Of a stretch of DNA of 64,000 bases, positions 57,182 through 64,000 are shown one piece after another; position 1 is the first letter of the stretch; every line of letters begins with the position of its first letter. The notes beneath the pieces were generated by a model. The model made no database searches, was not told the origin of the DNA, and was given only the letters and a program-made list of their open reading frames with translations. Source of the stretch: Haloglomus halophilum (GTDB taxonomy: Archaea > Halobacteriota > Halobacteria > Halobacteriales > Haloarculaceae); the NCBI RefSeq assembly GCF_024298885.1, contig NZ_CP101166.1, positions 248,001-312,000 on the forward strand, in the 5' to 3' direction. Position numbers and translations under genes: made by a program.

Positions 57182-58024
57182 TTACACGAGTCCGAACAGA
57201 TCGGCGACCTCCTCGGCGAACTCGGCGATCGCCCATTTGACCCGGTTGACCGTCCCGACACCCCGGATGGAGATGTCGTCATCGACCAGCGCGTCCCGGA
57301 ACGCCCGGGCGGGGCGGTCGGCGGCCTCGATGCGCTCGACGGTCTCGCGGTCGGTCTCCATGCGGATGGTCGCGTCGTCGCGGGGGCCCCGCTGGAACGA
57401 CCCGATCCGGGTCTGTCCGTCGGTCACGAACGAGAACTCCGCCACCCCCTCCGCGGCGGTCACGCGCAGGTTCACCTGCTCGCTCGCCAGTTGCTCCTGC
57501 GCGGCGCCGAGGTCGGCCCCGCCGACGGCGCCGTTGTATCGCTCGATGTACGAGGCGAGTCGCTCGTACAGCTCCAGCACCCACACCGGCTCGACCGGAG
57601 CCATGGCCCCCGTGGGCGGCAGGTCGGGCGGGGCGACCGACGACGCCTCACCGTCGGGGGTGGCGTCGGCCGAATCCGACGACGACTCCCCGCTCCCGGA
57701 GGCCGACTCGTCGCTCGTGGTCGCCGACACCCCGCTGTCGATGAGGACCGTCGGCGCTCCGGAGACGATGGTGTTCGGGGGGCCGTTCTCCGCGATGGTG
57801 TCGCCGACACGCACCGCGGGATAGCCGTTTATCAGGACCGTGGTACTGCCGGTCACGACCGAGCCACCGACGTGGGGGACCGGGCCGGTCGACAGCGGAC
57901 AGCTGTGGACATCGGCACCGGCCCGCCACGCCGGGAGGCCACCGATGAGCACGTTCGGACTTCCGACGCCGTTCAGCGGTGTCCCGTGAGCGGTCATGTC
58001 GCCGACTCTGACTCCCGGTGGCAT
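57182..58024 (-). CDS. PAAR-domain protein with C-terminal SCP2-like domain
   Basis: A 280-residue protein. Residues 1-95 are a PAAR domain: PGVRVGDMTAHGTPLNGVGS, VLIGGLPAWRAGADVHSCPL, GSVVTGSTTVLINGYPAVRV and PNTIVSGAPTVLID, with the conserved H and C that bind the tip metal. PAAR proteins cap the spike of type VI secretion, phage tails and extracellular injection systems. After a Ser/Asp-rich linker, residues ~155-280 read VWVLELYERLASYIERYNGA and FVTDGQTRIGSFQRGPRDDA. These resemble the sterol-carrier SCP2 fold, which binds lipids. This is an unusual cargo position. Only two bases separate it from the gene before it. ATG 58024 follows the needle gene directly. Confidence 0.75.
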   Translation of the reverse strand: MPPGVRVGDMTAHGTPLNGVGSPNVLIGGLPAWRAGADVHSCPLSTGPVPHVGGSVVTGSTTVLINGYPAVRVGDTIAENGPPNTIVSGAPTVLIDSGVSATTSDESASGSGESSSDSADATPDGEASSVAPPDLPPTGAMAPVEPVWVLELYERLASYIERYNGAVGGADLGAAQEQLASEQVNLRVTAAEGVAEFSFVTDGQTRIGSFQRGPRDDATIRMETDRETVERIEAADRPARAFRDALVDDDISIRGVGTVNRVKWAIAEFAEEVADLFGLV

Positions 58025-58026
58025 GG

Positions 58027-58455
58027 TCAGTTGATCTTGACGAGCGAGCCCTGCAGGGTGAGGATTCCCGCCGAGGTGGTCGTGAGCTGGGCGTCCGCCG
58101 AGATGTCGATGTTCGGCGCGTCCAGCGATATCCTCGTCGGACTCTCGATGACGACTTCCCCCTGCTGGTTGCACTCGACTCGGCACGACGACTGCGCCGA
58201 CTCCGATGCGGCGCTGGCGTCGCTGCGCTGCTGTTCCGCCTCGAGCGCCGATGCAAGCGTCGACTGTAGGTCCTGTAGCGCCTCGCCCGCGCCCTCGATG
58301 TCTTCGGGGCCCTCACCGGGGACCCGCAGTCCGCCCTCGGCGTCGAGCCGGTACACGGACCCCGACGCCGGATGCTCCAGCCGTAACTCCTCGGCCTCGT
58401 CGTCGATATCGATCTGCCACCCGATATCTTCGGGGCTCCCCCCATCTACTGACAT
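58027..58455 (-). CDS. spike needle-tip-like protein
   Basis: A 142-residue protein. The first half is acidic with a helix (IEGAGEALQDLQSTLASALE). The second half, CNQQGEVVIESPTRISLDA then PNIDISADAQLTTTSAGILT and LQGSLVKIN, has alternating short beta strands like the C-terminal needle of VgrG/gp5-type spike proteins, including the final K-I-N ending seen there. Directly followed by a PAAR gene, it could form the stalk on which the PAAR cone sits. The N-terminal gp27-like base of VgrG is missing. The homology is by pattern only. Confidence 0.55.
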   Translation of the reverse strand: MSVDGGSPEDIGWQIDIDDEAEELRLEHPASGSVYRLDAEGGLRVPGEGPEDIEGAGEALQDLQSTLASALEAEQQRSDASAASESAQSSCRVECNQQGEVVIESPTRISLDAPNIDISADAQLTTTSAGILTLQGSLVKIN

Positions 58456-58557
58456 GCGTGGCTGTTTGGTAGGTGGTATCAAGAAACTCATGGTGCCGTA
58501 CGGGAGGCGCCGGCCACGTCACTCCGGGACAACCCCCAGGTCGCTGCCGAGAGGCGC

Positions 58558-59427
58558 TCACTCGACGGTGGTACAGTCCAGGTCCGGGACGGTGATGGGC
58601 TCGACATCCCCCCACGATCGGTAGTCGACGACGGTCGCCCCCGTCTCCAGTCGGCGCGGGTACCGCGTCTCGGCGTCCACGTAGTACGTCATCTGGCCGT
58701 GTGTTCCCATGCTTGCCTCGTCCTCGTTCCCGTCGCGGGTCCGCGTCCGGTTCTGCCCCGAGCCGGGGCCGTCGGCGGGTCCGGAGGGAGTCTCTGCCGC
58801 AACGTCGGCCGCGGGAACGGTGAGGACGAGCATCTCCCGGCCGTCGAGCGACGTGGTCTCCGTCACCTGCAGTTCGGGCGGTTCAGTGTCACCATCGGGC
58901 TGCTCGGCGACCGAGGCCAGGGCTTCCGTCCCGGAATCCACGTCCGGATATCTGGTGCAGTCCCCGTCGACGACCACGTACCCGTCCCCGTCGACGATGT
59001 AGGACTCGACGGCCGGCTCGGCGCCGTTCTCCGGGAGCCGGAGGTAGCGGTCGTCGCCGTCGAACCGCGCGACCGTGAGCGGCGCTCCGTCGCCCGGTCG
59101 GGTCACCCGCATCCGGTACGCGTCGCCGAAGCGGAAGGCGCCGGGGTAGTCGGTTCTGTCGCCCGGGGACAGATCGTCGAGCGGTGCCCCCCCGCCCAGT
59201 TCGAGTTGTCCGCACCCGGCGACCGAGGTCGAGACTGCAGAGGCCGAGAGCGCCTGCAGGAACCGGCGCCGGTCGGCTACAGCCGTGCCAGCGATACCAG
59301 CGGACCCCGCGTCGGTGGCGCGTGAACTGGTCGGCTCTGCGTCCGCCTCGGCAGGTGGCGGCTCGGAAGCCGGGGGCTCACCATCCGTCGGCGCTACGTC
59401 GGTCGATTCGCGGGGGTTCGGACACAT
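58558..59427 (-). CDS. Tat-exported lipoprotein of unknown function
   Basis: A 289-residue protein. After an acidic, Pro-rich N-terminal 50 residues comes ADRRRFLQALSASAVSTSVA, a Tat signal with twin arginines, and then AGCGQ, a lipobox. The mature part is beta-rich: AYRMRVTRPGDGAPLTVARF, SYIVDGDGYVVVDGDCTRYP, MLVLTVPAADV and MTYYVDAETRYPRRLETGAT. These alternating strands recall LolA/LppX-like lipoprotein carriers, but I cannot assign a family. The long leader before the signal is odd for Tat; an inner start may be used. It is the first gene of the minus-strand set that ends in the large NTPase. Confidence 0.65.
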   Translation of the reverse strand: MCPNPRESTDVAPTDGEPPASEPPPAEADAEPTSSRATDAGSAGIAGTAVADRRRFLQALSASAVSTSVAGCGQLELGGGAPLDDLSPGDRTDYPGAFRFGDAYRMRVTRPGDGAPLTVARFDGDDRYLRLPENGAEPAVESYIVDGDGYVVVDGDCTRYPDVDSGTEALASVAEQPDGDTEPPELQVTETTSLDGREMLVLTVPAADVAAETPSGPADGPGSGQNRTRTRDGNEDEASMGTHGQMTYYVDAETRYPRRLETGATVVDYRSWGDVEPITVPDLDCTTVE

Positions 59428-59657
59428 ATCGTGTTCGGGCAAGGTACTGGCCAGCGGTCCCCGGCCACGACGCACGTGGCCGGGCGCGGTGTGGGACACG
59501 TTCACTCGCCCAGTGACATAAATCCCGGCGCGGAACCGGCGCCGGTGAGAAGCCGCCACGCCTCACCCGCGGACAGGGGAAGCGAGGAGGTAGGCCGCGG
59601 GACGGTGTGGGCCGGATATCACCCACCACTATGCCGGCCCGCCCCGGAGAGACGGGT

Positions 59658-60440
59658 ATGACCGGCACGCCGGACGACGAGTTCCAGCGGCTGCTACTCA
59701 GACGCCGGGCCGTGCTGCGGGCGGTCGTCGATGGGGTCGACGACAAGCGCGACCTCGTCGAGCGACTCGAGATACCCCGGTCGACGCTCGACGACGTGAT
59801 GCGCGAACTCGCCGAGGCCGGCCTCGTCAGCTACGACGACGGCCGCTGGCGACCGACGTCCGTCGGCCGAACGGCGCAGGCGATCCACGCGGACTACACC
59901 GAACGGGTCAGTGGCGTCGCCGACGCGGCCTCGGTACTCGGGGCCGTCCCGGATATCGACATCGGCCGGGCGATGCTCGATGGCTGTACGGTTCACGAGC
60001 CTGGCAATATTCTGCCGGACCGGGCCGTGACGACCTTCGTCGAGCAGGTCCGCGCCGCCGACGAACTCCACGGGCTCGTCCCCCAGGCGCTGGCCGGTCA
60101 TGTCCCGTCGGTTCACGAAGAGGTGACTGCCGACCAGTCGATGGAGGTCGAACTCGTCTTCGAGCCGGCCGTTTTCGACCAGTTGTTCGACGTGTACGCG
60201 GCGGAGATGACCCGGGCACTCGAGACGGACCGAATCGAGTTCTACCGGACGCCTCTCCCACACCCCTACGGGCTGTGGGTTGCCGACGAGGCCCACGCCG
60301 GCGTGGTTATCTACGGCGGCGGGGGCATCCGGGGCATCATGGTGAACGACACCGACGCCGCCGTCGAGTGGGCCACCGAGAGATACCGGCGGGCGAGCGC
60401 CGAGGCCGAGCCGATTACGCTCGCGAGCGTCGAATCCTGA
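59658..60440 (+). CDS. winged-helix transcriptional regulator with C-terminal sensor-like domain
   Basis: A 260-residue protein. LLRRRAVLRAVVDGVDDKRD and RLEIPRSTLDDVMRELAEAG form the winged helix, then YDDGRWRPTSVGRTAQAIHA. The C-terminal part (TVHEPGNILPDRAVTTFVEQ and the later VELVFEPAVFDQLFDVYAAE, PYGLWVADEAHAGVVIYGGG) fits the DUF1724/FilR1-type domain of archaeal regulators. ATG 59658 is preferred; two upstream ATGs are open. It is divergent from the Tat lipoprotein gene with 230 bases between and could control either side. Confidence 0.75.
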   Translation: MTGTPDDEFQRLLLRRRAVLRAVVDGVDDKRDLVERLEIPRSTLDDVMRELAEAGLVSYDDGRWRPTSVGRTAQAIHADYTERVSGVADAASVLGAVPDIDIGRAMLDGCTVHEPGNILPDRAVTTFVEQVRAADELHGLVPQALAGHVPSVHEEVTADQSMEVELVFEPAVFDQLFDVYAAEMTRALETDRIEFYRTPLPHPYGLWVADEAHAGVVIYGGGGIRGIMVNDTDAAVEWATERYRRASAEAEPITLASVES

Positions 60441-60647
60441 GGCCTCGGTGGCTGGGCGAGCGACGCGCCGGCGGCACGGCGTGCCCGCGCCCACCCCCGT
60501 GCGACGTTCGACCAGGGGTAGTCGTAATTCGCACGGAGCGAGGCAGCCGCTCGGAACGGGAATACAGAGTAATGCTGCCGGCACGTGCCCGTTCGGGTGG
60601 CCCTCCAGGCACTCACCACGTCGCGGTCCCACGTTTCTGCGGGCCGG

Positions 60648-62873
60648 TCAGATCGCGTCGGCCTCCGCCAGCGCGTAGGCGACGAGGTGGCGATACACCC
60701 GCTCCTGGCGAGTGGTTGGCTCGTCGAGCTCCATCCGTTCGAGATACGGCCGCGCGGCCTCGGGAACGAGCAGGCCCTTCCCGACCGACCCCAGCGCATC
60801 CGCCACGGACGACCTCGAACCGAGCGCGGACGGCAGCGACTTGAGCGCCGACGGCACCGCCCCGACTGATGACGGCAGCCCGCTCACCTGCCGCTGGAGC
60901 GTCTGGAGTCCCCGAGCGAGGGCCTGCTCCTCCTCGGTCAGCGCCGTCCCGAGCGGGAACCGTGGCAGGTGGTCGTCGTACGGTTCCAGCGCGGACTCGA
61001 TGGTCTCCGGGTAGTTGTCGCGATAGGCGGGCGGGATGGACCAGTCCTCCGGCAACTTCCCGGCGGCCTTCGCCTGCTCGACGAGGTCGGCCTGGAAGCG
61101 CGAATCCGCGACCTTCACCATCTCCTTGATGACCGCGGCGTCGGAGCGGTCCCGGAGGTCGGCGACACCGTACTCCGTGACCACGATATCGCGGAGGTGG
61201 CGCGGGATGGTGATGTGGCCGTAGTTCCAGACGATGTTCGACTCGACGCCCCCGTCGCTCGTCTCGCGGGTGGCCCGGACGAGGATGACCGACCGGCCGT
61301 CGTCGAGTTCCTGGGCCATGTTCACGAAGTCGAACTGGCCGCCGACGCCGCTGATGACCCGGTTGTCGGCGAGCCCGTCCGAGACGACGGCGCCCGTCAC
61401 GGTCGCCTTCATCCCCGTGTTGATGAAGCGCGCATCCCGGCGCTGCAGGCGAGCGAGGTCTCCGCCCCGCCGGAGCTGGTTCGTGAACTGCACGCTCCGC
61501 ATGCTGAACCGTCGGCGCTCGGTCTCGTCCATCTCCCGGAACTGCTCGTAGAGGTCCTGGGACCCGAGGAAGAAGCCGCCGTGGCACACCCTCCCGTTCG
61601 CCAGTCCGTCTCCGAGCGCGTGGCTGGCGATGACCGACCGGGCCTCCTCGTCGGAGAGGTCGGCCGGGCAGGTCTCGCCGTCGACCCGCAACTCGCCCGC
61701 GTCGTACTCGACGGCGTCCCGGAAGACACCCCACTCCCGGAGGTAGGCCACGTCCGCCGGAGCGAGCGCCTCGTCGATGGCTCCCATCTCGACCAGCGCG
61801 TCGAGTGCCGACAGGTCGATTCCGTCCGCGACGATACCCTCGTCGACCAGCCGCTGGATGTGGATATCGTCGTAGACCTCCCGGGAGAGGATGCCCGCCT
61901 CGTGGAGATGGAGGAAGGTCTCGACGACCATCTCGGAGGCGGCGTACAGCCCCTCGTCGAACGGGTCGCTCCCGCCCCAGTCGGCCAGCAGGTCCGGGCA
62001 GTCCTCGGGGACGCCCAGCGCCTCGATGGCGTCGGTGTAGACATCGTTGTGCTGGTCGCGGAGTTCGATGGCCGCGCCGATGGCGTCGCCCAGCGAGCCG
62101 ATGCCGATCTGGAGCGTGCCGCCATCGCGGACCAGGGCACTGACCCGGAGTGCGATGGCGTGCTCGGCCGTCGAGACGGGAAGGTGCGGTGGGCCGACCA
62201 GCGGGAAGTCGTACGCCGGATCGTCGAGCACCGCGTCGAACGCGGCCGGGTCGATGGGCGCCTCCCCGTACATGAACGGCATGTTCCGGTTGACCTGCCC
62301 GACGACCATCGCCTCGTCGTCGGCCGCGTGCTGCTCGCGGAGCATCTCGATCACCTCGTGGCTCAGGTCGGGGTTCGACCCCAGGTTGAAGCACCGCTCG
62401 CCGTCCCGTTCGCCGACCCCGACGAGCTGGACGAGCAGGTTCACGTCCGCGGTCGCGACGGCCCGGGCGGCGTGGGTGTAGTTGACACTGTGATGGTGCT
62501 GCTGGGCGTCGGGGTTCCCCAGGAAGTCACCGGGCGGGAAGTAGAACTGGTGAACATCGATGTTCTCCGGGAGGTCGCCCTCACGCAGCAGCTCGTCGTA
62601 CCTGATGGCGGGGTAGCCGTCGAAGAGCCGCTCGCCGAGCGGTTCGACCAGCCGGCGTTCGAGGTCGGACTCCCAGCCGGGCTCCGAGAGCGTCAGCGCC
62701 GTCCAGATGGTGAGGTCGAGCGAGGGGTCCGCAAGCGCCCGCTCGACGAGTTCGTTGAGCAGGTGGTTCGGCTTCCCGAGCCCGAGCGGCGTCGCGACCG
62801 TGATATCGTGGCCGAGCCGGTCGACGATGCGGTCGACACACGCCGATACGTCGTCGAACTCCGTTGGGGGCAT
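60648..62873 (-). CDS. acetyl-CoA hydrolase/transferase-family protein
   Basis: A 741-residue protein. HDITVATPLGLGKPNHLLNE is the N-terminal CoA-transferase strand. LQIGIGSLGDAIGAAIELRD and GVGGQFDFVNMAQELDDGRS carry the family blocks, where the glutamate that forms the CoA thioester lies in the C-terminal domain (EYGVADLRDRSD). The family includes acetyl-CoA hydrolase, succinyl-CoA:acetate and 4-hydroxybutyrate CoA-transferases. The exact acyl group cannot be told. The length is larger than usual (430-640) because of an extended helical C-terminus. ATG 62873 is chosen; an open frame continues 1 kb further upstream only because it is opposite a repeat gene. No operon partner is evident. Confidence 0.8.
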   Translation of the reverse strand: MPPTEFDDVSACVDRIVDRLGHDITVATPLGLGKPNHLLNELVERALADPSLDLTIWTALTLSEPGWESDLERRLVEPLGERLFDGYPAIRYDELLREGDLPENIDVHQFYFPPGDFLGNPDAQQHHHSVNYTHAARAVATADVNLLVQLVGVGERDGERCFNLGSNPDLSHEVIEMLREQHAADDEAMVVGQVNRNMPFMYGEAPIDPAAFDAVLDDPAYDFPLVGPPHLPVSTAEHAIALRVSALVRDGGTLQIGIGSLGDAIGAAIELRDQHNDVYTDAIEALGVPEDCPDLLADWGGSDPFDEGLYAASEMVVETFLHLHEAGILSREVYDDIHIQRLVDEGIVADGIDLSALDALVEMGAIDEALAPADVAYLREWGVFRDAVEYDAGELRVDGETCPADLSDEEARSVIASHALGDGLANGRVCHGGFFLGSQDLYEQFREMDETERRRFSMRSVQFTNQLRRGGDLARLQRRDARFINTGMKATVTGAVVSDGLADNRVISGVGGQFDFVNMAQELDDGRSVILVRATRETSDGGVESNIVWNYGHITIPRHLRDIVVTEYGVADLRDRSDAAVIKEMVKVADSRFQADLVEQAKAAGKLPEDWSIPPAYRDNYPETIESALEPYDDHLPRFPLGTALTEEEQALARGLQTLQRQVSGLPSSVGAVPSALKSLPSALGSRSSVADALGSVGKGLLVPEAARPYLERMELDEPTTRQERVYRHLVAYALAEADAI

Positions 62874-63021
62874 GGTTCGATGGGTTCTCGACCCGGACGT
62901 ATCAATGACGGCTACTTCCTCCTCGGACCGTCCCTCGTGACGGTGCGTGGGCAGCCGGCTACCAGAGCCGATGTGAGCCGGGGTTTCAAGTGAATGAGCG
63001 TTCAGTACATCACCAGCAGCG

Positions 63022-64000
63022 ATGAGCCGAACCGTCCGGCCCGCAGTCCACTTCCTCCTCGTCACCGCACTGCTGGTCGGGGTCGTGTCGGGGGCCCCGC
63101 TCGCAGCAGCCGACGACGATGACGACACCGTCGTCGCGACGAACGGGACCAATCTGGAACTCGGCGGGCCGAAGGGCATCAACCTCGGGACGGATGGCGT
63201 GAGCCTCGGCGGCGACTCGGGAATCGCCCTCGAACCCGGTGACGGAGTGAGTGTGGGTGGTGAGAGCGGCGTCCACGCAGAGGTCGGCGAGGGCGTGAGT
63301 GTGGGCGGTGAGAGCGGCATCCACGCGGAGGTCGGAGAAGGTGTGAGTGTGGGCGGTGAGAGCGGCGTCCACGCCGAGGTCGGAGAAGGTGTGAGTGTGG
63401 GCGGTGAGAGCGGCATCCACGCCGAGGTCGGCGAGGGCGTGAGTGTCGCGAACGGAAGCGTGCTGTCGGCGGGGCGTGACGGCGTGACGGTTCTGGAGCA
63501 GGGGTACGAGGCGGACTCCGGCCTGACGGTCGGCGAGTCACCGGTCCGCACCGGGAACGGGTCGCTCGCACTCGGCGGGAGCGAGGGTATCTCCCTGGGC
63601 CGCGACGGTATCGCCGTCGGTGGGGATGACGGTGTCGCCGTCGGGGTGAGTGAGGGAGTGAGTGTCGGCGGTGAGAGCGGCATCCACGCGGAGGTCGGCG
63701 AGGGCGTGAGTGTCGGTGGCGACGACGGCGTCACCGCGGAGGTCGGCGAGGGGATTCGGGTCGGCGGTGACGAGGGCATCACCGTGGGACTCACCGATGG
63801 TCTCCGTATCGGCGGCGACGACGGGCTCCGGCTCTCGGCGAGCAGCAGCGGCGTCGGGGACCTGGGATACGATCTGGAGTCCGTCGACAGCACGGATTTC
63901 GACGCGGGGGCAGTGAACCAATCGAACGCCAGCGTGGTGACGGCCACACCGGTTGCCGGGGAGAACGGCGAGCTGGACCCCGTCGGTCCTGCCCCTGCAG
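63022..64000 (+). CDS. secreted repeat protein, 3' end outside window
   Basis: ATG 63022 opens SRTVRPAVHFLLVTALLVGV and VSGAPLAAADDDDD, a Sec signal peptide with cleavage after A-A-A or nearby. The mature part is built from 8-residue units such as GVSVGGES and GIHAEVGE, including four almost identical 16-residue copies and a fifth later. The repetition of small, turn-forming Gly and Asp with alternating hydrophobic residues predicts a beta-solenoid. The frame is open to the window edge, so the total length is unknown. Family unknown. It is transcribed away from the CoA-transferase gene with 148 bases between. Confidence 0.7.
   Translation, partial: MSRTVRPAVHFLLVTALLVGVVSGAPLAAADDDDDTVVATNGTNLELGGPKGINLGTDGVSLGGDSGIALEPGDGVSVGGESGVHAEVGEGVSVGGESGIHAEVGEGVSVGGESGVHAEVGEGVSVGGESGIHAEVGEGVSVANGSVLSAGRDGVTVLEQGYEADSGLTVGESPVRTGNGSLALGGSEGISLGRDGIAVGGDDGVAVGVSEGVSVGGESGIHAEVGEGVSVGGDDGVTAEVGEGIRVGGDEGITVGLTDGLRIGGDDGLRLSASSSGVGDLGYDLESVDSTDFDAGAVNQSNASVVTATPVAGENGELDPVGPAPA
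63244..63435 (+). repeat. four tandem 48-bp repeats
   Basis: Units begin at 63244, 63292, 63340 and 63388, each coding for G-V-S-V-G-G-E-S-G-(V/I)-H-A-E-V-G-(E). A fifth, separated copy starts at 63655. The unit differs at only a few bases, so recent slippage or unequal exchange is likely and copy number may vary between strains. Confidence 0.85.

Noticed and set aside
60969..62993. A 674-codon plus-strand frame opposite the CoA-transferase
   Set aside because: Antisense shadow of a recognised enzyme with no motif of its own.
63244..63703. CRISPR-like spacing of repeats
   Set aside because: The repeats are contiguous or nearly so, without unique spacers, and are in frame within a secreted protein gene.
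62874..63947. A 360-residue N-terminal extension of the CoA-transferase frame, rich in Pro, Ser and Thr
   Set aside because: It is the antisense of the 48-bp repeat gene on the plus strand. The real protein starts at ATG 62873, where family similarity begins.

Overview
The window reads as a haloarchaeal (class Halobacteria) genome segment. The evidence is the strongly acidic proteome, frequent ATGA/GTGA start-stop overlaps, high GC with AT-richer islands, typical haloarchaeal insertion-sequence relics, Tat lipoproteins with an RR motif plus lipobox, Orc1/Cdc6-type genes and at least one leaderless-looking promoter. The genus cannot be told from sequence alone. No rRNA, tRNA or CRISPR array was seen.

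Region 1 (1-34.6 kb) is a surface-glycan (exopolysaccharide, S-layer or lipid-linked oligosaccharide) gene cluster. It holds the end of a nucleotide-sugar dehydrogenase, GT4, GT2 and GT-B glycosyltransferases, a heparinase II/III-like protein overlapping a fused Zn-dehydrogenase/Gfo-Idh-MocA enzyme, a CapK-like adenylate-forming enzyme, a DUF362 protein, intact and broken AlkP/sulfatase-like proteins, a multi-spanning membrane protein, a full ABC exporter that could act as flippase, a SDR/CMP-sugar synthetase/2-hydroxyacid dehydrogenase trio, and a GDP-sugar operon (dehydratase, fucose-synthase-like reductase, Gmm-like Nudix). The cluster is a patchwork: broken IS4-, IS5-, IS6- (three) and IS1595-type elements, a clean 141-bp MITE with 9-bp target duplication, and fragments of a sulfatase, flippase, GT4 and 2-hydroxyacid dehydrogenase lie between the genes. 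Several genes are clearly AT-richer than their neighbours and look transferred.

Region 2 (34.6-49.5 kb) is a decayed, plasmid-like or mobile zone: an array of short three-base-loop hairpins, an Orc1/Cdc6 C-terminal fragment, a frameshifted Orc1-like ATPase joined to a nuclease-like domain, two copies of an acidic protein, an orphan Doc toxin, two IS1341-type tnpB relics with many hairpin ends, small zinc-binding or winged-helix proteins, a SWIM-finger protein and a frameshifted HTH gene.

Region 3 (49.5-64 kb) has higher GC and intact genes: a Tat lipoprotein with PQQ-type propeller repeats, the 3' end of a GH31 glycosidase cut off by a 1687-residue two-P-loop NTPase carrying about twelve 49-residue repeats, then upstream on the same strand a PAAR-SCP2-like protein, a needle-tip-like protein and a Tat lipoprotein. 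After these come a winged-helix regulator, an acetyl-CoA hydrolase/transferase-family protein and a secreted repeat protein running off the window. The NTPase plus PAAR/tip/lipoprotein cassette (51.7-59.4 kb) is the best candidate for an undescribed system: spike-tip components without any visible sheath or tube, next to a STAND-like NTPase.
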